The notes: a model not told the origin generated them from the letters alone. A DNA stretch of 64,000 nt from Christensenellaceae bacterium (GCA_020025205.1 JAHHSO010000008.1:1-64000), one strand, 5' to 3'. Numbered from the stretch's first letter, positions 42,658-50,930 are shown. Translations and numbers: made by a program.

Positions 42658-44145
42658 ATGGAAGCAGGAAAATTGAATGGAAAAATCGAAGAGGATCGCC
42701 GTATTTATGAAAGAAGTGCGCGGCTGGTGCTGCTTCTGGCGATGCGGGATGTTGTGCCGGGGGCGAAGGTGCGTTTTGAGCACAGCATTGGACACGGAAT
42801 TTACATGAATGTGACAGGTGTCAGCATGACGGCGACACTTGTGCGGCGCATTGAAGCGCGGATGCATGAAATTTCCAAGGAAGACCTGCCCATTGTGCAG
42901 TCGCGCTGGACGCGTGAAGAAGCGGTAGCGTATTTTCAGGCGCGGGGGCAGGAAGATACGGTGCGCCTTTTGGCATACCGGGCATTTGATTATTTTGATG
43001 TATACACCTGCGATGGCCTGAGCGAGTATTTCTATGGAGCCATGGTGCAGTCTACTGGAGAAGTGAAGCAGTTTGCGCTGCGCTTCTATTATCCGGGCAT
43101 GGTGCTTCTGCTGCCGGGCGAAGATCTGGATGGGGCGCCAGCCCCCTTTGTGGAGCGGCCGAAGCTCATGCGCACCTATGCTGCGGCGGCTCAGGAAACC
43201 AGAATTTTACAGTGTGAAAATGCGGCTGATTTAAACGAAATCATCGTCAGAGGAGAAGCACGGACATTTATTCGCGTGTGCGAGGCCATGCAGGCGCGCA
43301 GCATTGCAAAAATTGCCATGCAGATTGCAGAGCGCCGGGCCAAAGTTGTCTTTGTAGCCGGGCCATCGTCCAGCGGAAAGACGACATTTGCCAATCGGCT
43401 GAGTACGGAATTGCGGGTCTGCGGGCTGAAGCCCGTGCCGATTTCGTTGGATAATTACTATCTGAATCGGGAGCTTGTACCGCTTCGCCCGGATGGTCAG
43501 CCGGATCTGGAGTGCATCGAAGCACTTGATGTGCCGCTGTTTAATGAACAGATTGTCGATCTGCTGGATGGGCGAACGGTTGAACTGCCGCTGTATTCCT
43601 TCAAGAGTAAAAGCAGGGAGCCGCAAGGCATTGTGATGACGCCGGAAGAGGGGCAGGTGTTCATTGTCGAAGGCATTCACGGCCTGAATGATGCGCTCAG
43701 CGAAGATATTCCAAGCGAATATAAGTTCCGCGTTTATGTGAGTGCGCTTACGCAGCTGAATCTGGACTGCCATAACCGCATCCGCACAACGGATGTGCGG
43801 CTACTTCGCCGTATGGTGCGCGATCGTCGCGCCCGGAACACGGACGTTTTGGCTACATTGGCCATGTGGGACAGTGTGCGTGAGGGAGAAGAGGCATATA
43901 TTTTCCCCTATCAGGAGCGGGCAGATGTGATGTTCAATTCGTCTATGCCGTATGAAATTGCGGTGCTCAGAAAATATGCGTATCCGATGCTTAAATCTGT
44001 TCCGCACGACAGCAGATACTATACCTGTTCGCGCCGGCTGGTGAAGTTTCTCAATTATTTTCTGGACTGCAACGATGAGCGCGAGATCCCGCCGACCTCC
44101 ATTGTGCGCGAATTTATTGGCGGATGCACGTTTTATGAGGACTGA
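42658..44145 (+). CDS. Nucleoside (uridine-type) kinase with ThrRS-like editing domain
   Basis: 495 residues. The N-terminal half (about 45-190) resembles the ThrRS/AlaRS second additional domain, but no TGS domain precedes it; related kinases usually have one and are about 550 residues. The C-terminal half is a uridine-kinase-like P-loop domain with Walker A GPSSSGKTTFANR near residue 235, SLDNYYLNR near 263 (substrate-binding Asp) and IVEGIHGLND near 340. Predicted to phosphorylate uridine or a related nucleoside in salvage. AAGGAGG precedes the ATG. It stands alone between terminators apart from a possible link to the following lipoprotein gene. Confidence 0.9.
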   Translation: MEAGKLNGKIEEDRRIYERSARLVLLLAMRDVVPGAKVRFEHSIGHGIYMNVTGVSMTATLVRRIEARMHEISKEDLPIVQSRWTREEAVAYFQARGQEDTVRLLAYRAFDYFDVYTCDGLSEYFYGAMVQSTGEVKQFALRFYYPGMVLLLPGEDLDGAPAPFVERPKLMRTYAAAAQETRILQCENAADLNEIIVRGEARTFIRVCEAMQARSIAKIAMQIAERRAKVVFVAGPSSSGKTTFANRLSTELRVCGLKPVPISLDNYYLNRELVPLRPDGQPDLECIEALDVPLFNEQIVDLLDGRTVELPLYSFKSKSREPQGIVMTPEEGQVFIVEGIHGLNDALSEDIPSEYKFRVYVSALTQLNLDCHNRIRTTDVRLLRRMVRDRRARNTDVLATLAMWDSVREGEEAYIFPYQERADVMFNSSMPYEIAVLRKYAYPMLKSVPHDSRYYTCSRRLVKFLNYFLDCNDEREIPPTSIVREFIGGCTFYED

Positions 44146-44217
44146 CAAAATTTTCTTTTCAAATTGCTGATAGATTGTTCTCAGTCGGTACACAATAGCG
44201 GCAAGGAGGCGAATCAA

Positions 44218-44757
44218 GTGAAAAAATGGTTATTGGCGCTTTTGTGCCTGTGCGCGCTTTGCCTGACGGGCTGTGTATCCGGCAGCACTGGAAGTATGAG
44301 AACAGATTCGACGACGCCGTCCCCGACGTCCTCGACGTCCCCGACGACCAACATGGTGCCCAGTTCGGCACCGACAACGGTTCCGGGAACGTCTGAACCA
44401 ACGGCACTTCCCGGCATGACACCGACAGAGTCCGATCAAATGGCGGAAAAGATTTCCGATGCAGTGGAACGCATCAGCGAGATTGATGATGCGGAAGTGA
44501 TTGTAAACAATGAGCGCGTACTTGTGGCGGTCAAGTTTGACGATCAGTACAGCGCGGGACTGGACACGAGGATGAAGGACAACATCATTGAGACAGTCCG
44601 AAAAGTGGACAATGGCATCGAAAAGGTGCAGGTGACAGATGACGACACGCTCTATGGCCAGGTCAAGGGCCTTGGTGAACGAATCACCAACGTGACAGGA
44701 CTGGATGAATTGGCAGATGATTTTGGAGATCTGTGGGATAGAATCACAGGCAGATAA
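44218..44757 (+). CDS. YhcN/YlaJ-like lipoprotein
   Basis: 179 residues from GTG 44218, eight bases after AAGGAGG; the longer frame upstream lacks a site. Signal peptide KKWLLALLCLCALCLTGC with the lipobox LTGC, so the cysteine is lipidated and the protein sits on the outer face of the membrane. A Ser/Thr/Pro-rich linker (about 22-75) is followed by a domain (ISDAVERISEIDDAEVIVNNERVLVAVKFD) like the sporulation lipoproteins YhcN and YlaJ. This suggests that the host may form spores, but the family is not exclusive to sporulation. A terminator follows. Confidence 0.85.
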   Translation: MKKWLLALLCLCALCLTGCVSGSTGSMRTDSTTPSPTSSTSPTTNMVPSSAPTTVPGTSEPTALPGMTPTESDQMAEKISDAVERISEIDDAEVIVNNERVLVAVKFDDQYSAGLDTRMKDNIIETVRKVDNGIEKVQVTDDDTLYGQVKGLGERITNVTGLDELADDFGDLWDRITGR

Positions 44758-44787
44758 AGCGGGCATCCCTCCAGCTTGAAAAAAATG

Positions 44788-44822
44788 ACCCCGATGTGAA
44801 GCGATCACATCGGGGTTATTGC
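44788..44822 (+). terminator. Terminator after the lipoprotein gene
   Basis: A 12-bp perfect stem ACCCCGATGTGA / TCACATCGGGGT with a 5-base loop; only a weak T tract follows. Confidence 0.75.
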
Positions 44823-45216
44823 ATGAATATTCAAAATTTCAGCAAAGACGCGCATTGATTGCTGCTATGAGTGTGATGTGCGGGCGATGAAACGTTCTGT
44901 TAGAAGATGGGAAAAAAGGGGCATGGCTGAACTGGTGCAAGAGTGCTCTTTTTTTCAAGAAGGAAGAGGACTTGACACTTTCGCAGGCAATGGATACGGA
45001 TTGCCCAGTGTTTCGAACAGAAAGGGGGCTGGACAGATTGCAGCAGCATATCGGGCAGCAATCAAGAATGCCTTTTAGTGCTTGGTGTCCAGAGGTCTGT
45101 GCGAGACGCTGCATGATGAAGCAAGTTCGCAAAACGTCACGACATGTGCAGACAGGACTTGTTTGATGGGATTGCAGGCTGAGAAAAATATTGTCCATAT
45201 ACAAAACTGCGATATA

Positions 45217-45280
45217 GAAAAAATCCGAACACAAGCTTCTTAAAGAAGAAAGCGTTCGGATTTTTCACTATTGGCAGGGG
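45217..45280. repeat. Second copy of the tRNA-Trp 3' end and its terminator
   Basis: This 64-base stretch is nearly identical to 46493-46554 (one substitution in the hairpin and small length differences). It includes the terminator hairpin AATCCGAAC...GTTCGGATT and, at its right end, TTGGCAGGGG, which is the 3' end of tRNA-Trp (CCCCTGCCA) read on the other strand. The remaining tRNA body is absent here. Both copies are direct repeats 1.27 kb apart. The flanking 44823-45216 has no gene I can support. Confidence 0.85.
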
Positions 45281-45600
45281 AATTTGATGCGGAAGAGCTG
45301 TCTGGACTGAAAAAGAGAATAAGACCATGCCGCCTGCTGAAAAAGCACTTTTATTTAGGAATGCTGTTTGACAAAATAAAGAGGCTGAAAACTCATTCTT
45401 TTTTTCGGTGGTCGTCAGATATCGCCAGGCCTTGGAGGGTTTGTCGTTTGCCTCTTTTTACGTATCACAGACTGTTACGAATCAGTAAGCGGCGGGAAAA
45501 AAGTGATCGATGATGGAAAAGGTGTTTTCGTAAAAAATAGCATCCATGTTATTCTTCTTTTGTTTGTCATGGTTGATTTTCAGGTTCAATCGTATCTGAC
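45281..45600. other. Gene-free AT-rich stretch
   Basis: No coding sequence with a ribosome binding site and no recognisable family is present between the tRNA-derived repeat and the tandem RNA-like units. Short open frames here look accidental. Confidence 0.5.
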
Positions 45601-45758
45601 AAGAGGCAAAAAGCATTTTTTTCAATTTTTTTGCCCCAGTGAGTTGCATTCCCTGCATTCATCATGATAAAATAGGGGCAGGGCTTGCAGGGGAAATCCT
45701 GCCCCCGTTGAGGATGCCGCCTATGCGTTGTGAGCGCTGGGCGGCTTTTTTGTTACTC
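45601..45758 (+). ncRNA. Tandem unit 1: putative small RNA gene with promoter and terminator
   Basis: A 158-base unit, the first of three. In order: an A/T hairpin (GGCAAAAA...TTTTTTGCC), a promoter TTGCAT (45644-45649), 18 bases, TAAAAT (45668-45673), a stem GGGGCAGG / CCTGCCCC (45675-45682 with 45698-45705), and a terminator GCCGCC / GGCGGC (45716-45721 with 45740-45745) followed by six T. The expected transcript is about 70 bases (roughly 45680-45751). No ORF is present inside. No known RNA family is recognised. Confidence 0.6.
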
Positions 45759-45915
45759 AAGAGGCAAAAAGCATTTTTTTCAATTTTTTTGCCCCAGTGA
45801 GTTGCATTCCCTGCATTCATCATGATAAAATAGGGGCAGGGCTTGCAGGGAAAATCCTGCCCCCGTTGCGGTTGCCGCCTTGCGTTGTGGGTGCTGGGCG
45901 GCTTTTTTGTTACTC
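45759..45915 (+). ncRNA. Tandem unit 2: putative small RNA gene
   Basis: A 157-base unit, nearly identical to unit 1. Promoter TTGCAT (45802-45807), 18 bases, TAAAAT (45826-45831); the first stem is unchanged, and the terminator stem GCCGCC / GGCGGC plus six T ends at 45908. Differences from unit 1 fall mostly in loops and linkers. Confidence 0.6.
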
Positions 45916-46077
45916 AAGAGGCAAAAAAACATTTTTTCAATTTTTTTTGCCCTGGTGAGTTGCATTCCCTACATTCATTATGATAAAATAGGGGCAGGAT
46001 TTGCAGGGATCAAACCTTGCCCCACGGAGAGGGGTTCCGCCTATGCGCCGTCAACGCAGGGCGGTTTTTTTGTTACT
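45916..46077 (+). ncRNA. Tandem unit 3: diverged putative small RNA gene
   Basis: A third unit of about 160 bases with more changes. The promoter is kept exactly (TTGCAT 45960-45965, 18 bases, TAAAAT 45984-45989). The first stem GGGGCAGG now faces CCTTGCCCC (one bulge), and the terminator stem CCGCC / GGCGG keeps an inner GCG / CGC pairing although the loop differs (TTGTGA versus CCGTCAA). Seven T end at 46071. The terminator is convergent with the end of the 44-residue ORF on the other strand. Confidence 0.58.
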
Positions 46078-46207
46078 GCTGGTCTTTCAAGGTCTGCTTT
46101 TGGAGTTCGGCCTTATCGGCTTCCAGCTTCTCAACTTTGATTTTGAGACGCTCACACTCCCGCGCTAATCTTTCGATGACTTCAGCGGCGTTAGGCAATT
46201 TGTCCAT
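46073..46207 (-). CDS. 44-residue coiled-coil protein
   Basis: MDKLPNAAEVIERLARECERL starts a short, highly charged protein; residues about 8-40 form heptads with Leu/Ile at a and d positions (IERLARECERLKIKVEKL), a single coiled coil. GGGAGGAAAGG directly in front of the ATG is one of the best ribosome binding sites of the region, and an extended -10 box (TGGTATGAT) lies about 60 bases upstream. Its stop codon is next to the terminator of the third RNA-like unit. No family recognised; short coiled coils of this kind often act as adaptor or partner proteins. Confidence 0.6.
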   Translation of the reverse strand: MDKLPNAAEVIERLARECERLKIKVEKLEADKAELQKQTLKDQQ

Positions 46208-46492
46208 TTCCTTTCCTCCCTGCTTATTCGCCGTGAGGCTGTTCCTTCTGCGTGATTCAATCATACCACAGCGACAGCAGAGCATGTCGAAAAGGGACAT
46301 TGTTCAATATTTCCCCTGAAAGGGAGAATATAGAAAATTTTTTTCACGCAGGCGCGGCGTGCGTGAAGATGATCGCGTGCGCGCGTGATGAAATCAGAAA
46401 TTATTTTTTTAGAAGGAAGATTATACTTTTTTATACTGTGAAATTTAAAAAGGAAAATGTTTTCCATGTTAACGTGGAACGTTGATATAAAC
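46208..46492. other. AT-rich leader region with hairpins
   Basis: Upstream of the coiled-coil ORF. It contains the stem TTCACGCA-9-TGCGTGAA (46343-46367), and ATATTTCCC / GGGAGAATAT around 46309-46331. No gene supported. Confidence 0.4.
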
Positions 46493-46541
46493 GAAAAATC
46501 CGAACACAAGCTTCTTAAAGAAGAAAGTGTTCGGATTTTCA
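46493..46541 (-). terminator. Terminator of tRNA-Trp (repeat copy B)
   Basis: Minus strand stem AATCCGAACAC / GTGTTCGGATT with an inner CTTCTTTAAGAAG hairpin and a following T run, right after the tRNA 3' end. It is copied at 45217-45280. Confidence 0.85.
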
Positions 46542-46545
46542 CTAT

Positions 46546-46619
46546 TGGCAGGGGCAGAAGGACTCGAACCCTCAACAAAGGTTTTGGAGACCCACGTGTT
46601 ACCATTACACCATACCCCT
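46546..46619 (-). tRNA. tRNA-Trp (CCA anticodon), CCA end encoded
   Basis: 74 bases including the encoded 3' CCA. Acceptor stem AGGGGTA / TGCCCCT, D stem GTGT / ACAC with loop AATGGTA, anticodon loop CTCCAAA giving anticodon CCA (codon TGG), T stem GAGGG / CCTTC with TTCGAGT loop. The lowest pair of the anticodon stem is T-T, a small irregularity. Promoter TTGACA-18-TATACT directly upstream, terminator directly downstream. It is the cognate tRNA of the two TrpRS genes in the window. Confidence 0.95.
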
Positions 46620-46631
46620 AAGCGCTCAATT

Positions 46632-46661
46632 AGTATAGCATGAGGGAGATGAATCTGTCAA
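46632..46661 (-). promoter_or_regulatory. Promoter of tRNA-Trp
   Basis: Minus strand TTGACA (46661-46656), 18 bases, TATACT (46637-46632), 12 bases before the tRNA. Confidence 0.85.
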
Positions 46662-46691
46662 TGATTTTTTTCAAATTTTTGCGTTTTTTTG

Positions 46692-47288
46692 TCAAAGCAT
46701 CAATTCTTTGAGAATATCGTGAAATTGCCCGCCGCAGCGTTCCAGTTCCCCCAGCACGGTATCGATGCCTTCCGGCTCGAACATCCAGTTGTCCTTTCGT
46801 ATTTCTGCATCAGGTGCCGGACAGAGGAGCAATTCTGCATCGGGATAGAGGGTCTGATAGTACATCTTTGCGCGGCGCGCATGGACGGGCATACAGCAGA
46901 TGATCGCATGACGGACGGCAATGTGCTCGGCATCCGTGCGGCGCCGGGAGTAAATGGCGTTTTGATAGGTATAGGTTGCTTCATCTTCTCGGAGAATGGC
47001 ACTTTCTGGAACGCCGTTTTCCATCAGTACATGGCGCATAAATGCCCATTCGGTGAGGAAGCGCCCGATATATTCACGGCCACCGGACTTTTGCCCTGAG
47101 AAAGCACCCGATCCAATGGCATAACGTCCAGATGGCAGAATCAGAGGTGCAAGCCCCTGGTGATACAGGCGCGCGGCCAGTTCAGAAGGCTCTGCATGTC
47201 CGTTGCCGGGAATAAAAAGGATGTCTACAGGCTTTGTCTGGTCTTCAAGAAAGATGAAACGGGTGATATCATCGATCCAATGAAGCAT
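46692..47288 (-). CDS. YdcF-like (DUF218) protein
   Basis: 198 residues. VDILFIPGNGHAEPSELAARLY at the start and EDEATYTYQNAIYSRR with CCMPVHARRAKMYY in the middle are the DUF218/YdcF pattern (an acidic DUF218 loop and a conserved His/Arg pair). YdcF binds S-adenosylmethionine in vitro, and related proteins act in envelope polysaccharide synthesis; here neither is proven. No membrane segment, so likely cytoplasmic. The ATG at 47288 is the better spaced of two adjacent ATG. The start overlaps the end of the glycosyltransferase gene by about 20 bases, so the three minus-strand genes form an operon. Confidence 0.85.
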   Translation of the reverse strand: MLHWIDDITRFIFLEDQTKPVDILFIPGNGHAEPSELAARLYHQGLAPLILPSGRYAIGSGAFSGQKSGGREYIGRFLTEWAFMRHVLMENGVPESAILREDEATYTYQNAIYSRRRTDAEHIAVRHAIICCMPVHARRAKMYYQTLYPDAELLLCPAPDAEIRKDNWMFEPEGIDTVLGELERCGGQFHDILKELML

Positions 47289-48267
47289 CATGAGGCTCCT
47301 TTCCGTGCAGAAGACCGAGCAGCGTGCCCGTGCCGTAAACAATGTGAACGACGGGGAAGAGAATAGGCAGGCAGATGATACACATGAAGCGTCCAACGGG
47401 CTGATTCAAGGCTGACTGTACAGCAAACGCTAGATCCAGAACAGTATACAGGGAGATGAGCGCTGCAAGCGGCCATGCACACCAGAGTGCCAGGACAGAC
47501 AGGACAAGAAGTGCCAGCACGAAGAGCGCCGGAATCAGATGGCGCGGCGCGAAGCAGTGAGGCTGGATGTGCATTGTGCGGCCGATCCAATAACCGTTGC
47601 CCCATTTCTGATGCAGCTGACCGCGCAGGGTTTTGCGCGAGGTGTGGTAGGACACAATATCAGGGATAAAGTGGAAACGGAACCCCGCCTGACGCATTCT
47701 GTAATGCATGTCATTGTCCTCGGTGCGGCGAAGGCGTTCGTCATACAGGCCGACGCGTTCATAGACTGAGCGGCGGTAGAGGGCATAGGCAAGGGTGTCC
47801 ACATCGCGTGTTTCTCCCGCGTTGCGAAAAGGGGCAGCGCCGCCGCAGAACCGGGATGTATCCAGCGCGCGAAGAACGGCTTCCCATGCGTTTTCTGGAG
47901 CGGCACCCAGCACGCTTCCGCCCACGATGTCCTCGTTGCGGGACAGAGCGTCAAGGTTCTTTTGTAAAAAATCACTGGGGATGCGCGCATGAGCATCCAG
48001 ACGAATGATTGCATCGCCCGAAGCTTCATGCAGTGCGATATTGATGCCGGATGCCAGCCAGCGCTTTGGATTGCTTAGCACCTTGACGGGGAATGGGGCA
48101 TTTTGGGCAAACTGGCGCATCATGTCAGGCGTCTTGTCCGTAGAGGCACTGTCTACAAGCAGGGCTTCAAGCTGGCTGGGCGCGATGGTCTGGGAGAGCA
48201 GATCCTGAAAAAGAAAGCCGAGACTGTCTGCGGCATTATAAGCTACAACGATAAAACTGATTTTCAT
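47269..48267 (-). CDS. GT2 glycosyltransferase with C-terminal membrane segments
   Basis: 332 residues. The GT-A domain has ISFIVVAYNAADSLGFL at the start, LVDSASTDKTPDMM near 38, the donor/metal motif IRLDAHARI near 92 (DxH/DxD position), and RRTEDNDMHYRMRQAGF near 185, an ED acid/base region. Hydrophobic segments near 250-270 and 290-310 suggest a membrane-bound enzyme, as for glycosyl transfer to lipid or exopolysaccharide. It lies between another GT2 gene and the YdcF-like gene on the same strand. Confidence 0.9.
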   Translation of the reverse strand: MKISFIVVAYNAADSLGFLFQDLLSQTIAPSQLEALLVDSASTDKTPDMMRQFAQNAPFPVKVLSNPKRWLASGINIALHEASGDAIIRLDAHARIPSDFLQKNLDALSRNEDIVGGSVLGAAPENAWEAVLRALDTSRFCGGAAPFRNAGETRDVDTLAYALYRRSVYERVGLYDERLRRTEDNDMHYRMRQAGFRFHFIPDIVSYHTSRKTLRGQLHQKWGNGYWIGRTMHIQPHCFAPRHLIPALFVLALLVLSVLALWCAWPLAALISLYTVLDLAFAVQSALNQPVGRFMCIICLPILFPVVHIVYGTGTLLGLLHGKEPHDASLDR

Positions 48268-48282
48268 TTCATGTACCGTTTC

Positions 48283-49215
48283 TCAGTATGATTGATAACT
48301 CCGGCTGCGCACGCGATAGGTGCAAAGCCCCGCCGGGAAGGCAAAGAAGAACAGCTTCTGGGAGACAAAAGCGCGCGGACATCCCTTGACCATCAGGTAG
48401 CCCAGCTGCATGGATTCCAGCATGCACAGAAACACAGCGCCCAATCCCGGAAGAAGAAACGCCAGCAAAACAGCGAGAAGATCCAATGCAAAGAAAACAA
48501 ATTTCAGCTGCTCGTGGCGGACATAAGCGCCTGCTTTTTTCTGTTTCATGGCGCAGCGGAATGCCTGCCCCTCGCCTAAACGGCGTCGGGAAAAGATGAC
48601 GCCCCAAAGGCCTCTGTTGTCCCGAACGCTGTCCAGATGTTCAATCATGGGCACGGGAATTTCGACAATTTTAAGGCCTGCATCTTTGAGCCGCGCGTGC
48701 AGTTCGGCTTCTTCGCAGGCGATGGTATCGCCAGACCAGCCGCCGCAGGTTTTGAGCGCTTCAGCAGAAATGAACAGTGCGCCGCCAAACTCTGGACACA
48801 GACGCTGCTGCGTGCAGCCAAAGTAGTTGTCATTTCGGCCAGCTTCCTGACCATCTTTTAGATATATATCACGCCGGATGCCGCAGACACCGACGGCATC
48901 CGTTTGTGCAATGGTCATGAGCGCTTTTTCTGCGAAGCCGGGCAAAAGACGCATGTCGCCATCAAGGAAGAGAAGAAATTCGCCGCGGGCTTCTCTGGCA
49001 CCAATCAGCCTGCCAAGTCCGGCTGTGGGATGTTCTTCTTCCACAACGAAGCATCTTGCTTTCAGCGCTTTGGCTCTTTCAAGGCTGTCATCTATGGAAC
49101 GGGAATCGACATAGATGACCTCGTGGGAGAGCACGTGCAGCGCACTGCTGATGCTTTCAAGGCAGGCACTCAGACGCTCTCCCTCGTTTTTGCCGATAAC
49201 AACGACGCTGATCAT
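48283..49215 (-). CDS. GT2 glycosyltransferase
   Basis: 310 residues from ATG 49215, preceded by GGAGGG; the much longer open frame upstream is not supported and overlaps the divergent gene. MISVVVIGKNEGERLSACLE is the GT-A start, VIYVDSRSIDDS near 37, FLLFLDGDMRLLPG near 80 holds the DxD motif, and GGWSGDTIACEEAELHARL near 160 the acceptor region. Two hydrophobic C-terminal segments (about 250-285) suggest membrane association. First gene of the minus-strand GT operon; divergent from the GT2 gene at 49341. Confidence 0.9.
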   Translation of the reverse strand: MISVVVIGKNEGERLSACLESISSALHVLSHEVIYVDSRSIDDSLERAKALKARCFVVEEEHPTAGLGRLIGAREARGEFLLFLDGDMRLLPGFAEKALMTIAQTDAVGVCGIRRDIYLKDGQEAGRNDNYFGCTQQRLCPEFGGALFISAEALKTCGGWSGDTIACEEAELHARLKDAGLKIVEIPVPMIEHLDSVRDNRGLWGVIFSRRRLGEGQAFRCAMKQKKAGAYVRHEQLKFVFFALDLLAVLLAFLLPGLGAVFLCMLESMQLGYLMVKGCPRAFVSQKLFFFAFPAGLCTYRVRSRSYQSY

Positions 49216-49340
49216 GCGGCTTCCCTCCTGCATGTAAGTATGATATAATATGACAAAAGATAAAAAACGCCATTTCCAAGTCATTCTATTATCGCATAAA
49301 TTGCATGGATTGACAAGGGTTAGAATCGGGAGGATGGAAC

Positions 49341-50309
49341 GTGCGGCTGAGTGTAGTGATCCCGTTTTATCGGGTGGAAGCGTACATCGGAGCGTGTCTT
49401 GAACGAGCTGGCAGGCTGAAGGACTGTGAGCTTCTGCTTGTGGATGACTGCGGCGATGACGGATCGGCGGATATTGCGCGGGCTTTCTGCGCGGCGCATG
49501 ATCATGCACGCATCATCAAAAGGGAAAAAAATGGCGGACTTTCTGCTGCCAGAAATACGGGACTTGCGCAGGCAAGGGGAGAATATGTCTACTTTCTGGA
49601 CAGCGATGATCTGATTGAACCGGAAGCGCTTATGGCGTTGGTGAAGGCGGCACAGGATCAGCGGCTGGATGTGGCGAAGGCACGCTTTTCATACATGGAC
49701 GATGAAACGGGCGCCAGAACGGATGGACCGGCCATGAAAAAGACGCCGGTGATGGATGGCGGTGCGCTGTTTGCGGCTCAGTGCCGAGAGAATCTGTATG
49801 AACCCATGGTCTGGCAGTGTCTGTATCGACGGGCATTCTTGCAGGAGATCGGTCTGCAAATGGCGGAAGGGCTCCTGTTTGAGGACGAACTTTTTCAAGC
49901 GCCTGCGCTTCTGAAGGCCAGGCGTGCAGCTGCATTTGAAGAGGTTATTTTGCTGTATCGTCAGCGCGCGGGCAGCATCATGGGGTCGTTTGCGAAAAGC
50001 AGCCAATGGTGCTTGAGCTATCTGGAGGTGTGCAGGCGGCTGAGTGCATTGACAGAGGAAGCAGGCAATGCCAAAAAAGCACTTTCAAGGCGCATTGGGC
50101 AGATTGCGCTGAGCGTTGCAAAAAACGTAAAAGGGTATGACCTGCCGGAAGACGTGGCGGAGGAAGTGATGAGGTTTGTGAAGGAGAACCGCCGGGAGCT
50201 TGCCCGTTATGCGCTGCACAGCGGGGACGCCTTTGTCTGCCTTCAGGGACTGCTTTTGAAGCTGTCCCCGAAAGCGTTTGATGCGTGGTATGGATGGATG
50301 CGCCGTTAA
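49341..50309 (+). CDS. GT2 glycosyltransferase
   Basis: 322 residues from GTG 49341, with GGGAGG in front. LSVVIPFYRVEAYIGACL at the start, LLLVDDCGDDGSADIA near 32, GLSAARNTGLAQARGEYVYFLDSDD near 68-92 (DSDD as DxD motif). It is similar to the family of EpsJ/WaaB-type GT2 enzymes that add sugars to surface polysaccharides. No membrane segment is clear. The next gene follows after 14 bases, so a transcript with the corrinoid adenosyltransferase is likely. Confidence 0.9.
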   Translation: MRLSVVIPFYRVEAYIGACLERAGRLKDCELLLVDDCGDDGSADIARAFCAAHDHARIIKREKNGGLSAARNTGLAQARGEYVYFLDSDDLIEPEALMALVKAAQDQRLDVAKARFSYMDDETGARTDGPAMKKTPVMDGGALFAAQCRENLYEPMVWQCLYRRAFLQEIGLQMAEGLLFEDELFQAPALLKARRAAAFEEVILLYRQRAGSIMGSFAKSSQWCLSYLEVCRRLSALTEEAGNAKKALSRRIGQIALSVAKNVKGYDLPEDVAEEVMRFVKENRRELARYALHSGDAFVCLQGLLLKLSPKAFDAWYGWMRR

Positions 50310-50323
50310 GGAGGAACTGGACG

Positions 50324-50854
50324 ATGGAAAAAAGCAGACTGCATGTGTATACGGGAGACGGCAAGGGCAAAACAACGGCGGCCATGGGGCTGGCACTTCG
50401 TGCGTTGGGACATGAACAGAGCGTACTGATTGCGCAGTTTTTGAAGGATGGGCAATCCGGAGAATTGTCGGCAATTGCCCAGCTGCCAGGCGTACAGATT
50501 TATCCGATACAACCCATGAAAGGCTTTGTCTTTTTGATGTCCGATGAAGAAAAATGGGAAACAGCCATTATACAGAATGGAGAGGCCCGGAAGCTGACAC
50601 GGCAGATTCTTGAAAAAAAGCCGAAAATGATCGTGCTGGACGAGCTGTGTGTGGCGCTGTCTACGGGCATGGTGGACGAAGAAACGGCAGGGGCACTTCT
50701 TGATGCGGCGCTTTCCTGCGGCGAAACGGTTGTCACGGGGCGCGGTGCACCGGAGTGGCTTGTAAAAAGAGCGGACTATGTGAGCTGCATCAAGGCGGTG
50801 AAACATCCATATCAGACGGAAAAGCTTTCTGCACGGGCGGGTGTTGAATGGTGA
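50324..50854 (+). CDS. cobO: Cob(I)yrinic acid a,c-diamide adenosyltransferase
   Basis: Adenosylates corrinoids for the synthesis of coenzyme B12. 176 residues; ATG 50324 follows AAGGAGG by nine bases. The P-loop GDGKGKTTAAMG (residues 11-22) and VLDELCVALSTGMV near 105 are typical of the BtuR/CobO family. Other cobalamin genes are not near, so it may act in salvage. A T-box promoter for ileS starts soon after. Confidence 0.93.
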   Translation: MEKSRLHVYTGDGKGKTTAAMGLALRALGHEQSVLIAQFLKDGQSGELSAIAQLPGVQIYPIQPMKGFVFLMSDEEKWETAIIQNGEARKLTRQILEKKPKMIVLDELCVALSTGMVDEETAGALLDAALSCGETVVTGRGAPEWLVKRADYVSCIKAVKHPYQTEKLSARAGVEW

Positions 50855-50901
50855 AAAAGATGATTGAAGTCTGTTTGAATGGTGAAAAAAATGAAAACCC
50901 C

Positions 50902-50930
50902 TTTACAAACGGAGAAAAAACAGGTATGAT
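50902..50930 (+). promoter_or_regulatory. Promoter of the ileS leader
   Basis: TTTACA (50902-50907), 17 bases, TATGAT (50925-50930). Confidence 0.8.

Noticed and set aside
44878..45166. Short plus-strand frames after the YhcN/YlaJ-like gene
   Set aside because: Overlapping frames without ribosome binding sites; possibly debris of an old gene but no fragment matches a family I know.
45601..46077. Tandem units considered as a CRISPR array
   Set aside because: Units are about 157 bases with no short repeat/spacer pattern, and no cas genes are near.
45601..46077. RNA units read on the minus strand
   Set aside because: The minus strand also has a stem followed by TATTTT, but the better promoter and the stem plus T-run terminator are on the plus strand. 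Not fully excluded.
49215..49509. N-terminal extension of the GT2 gene at 48283
   Set aside because: The extension overlaps the divergent GT2 gene and lacks similarity; ATG 49215 has a ribosome binding site and begins the GT2 domain.
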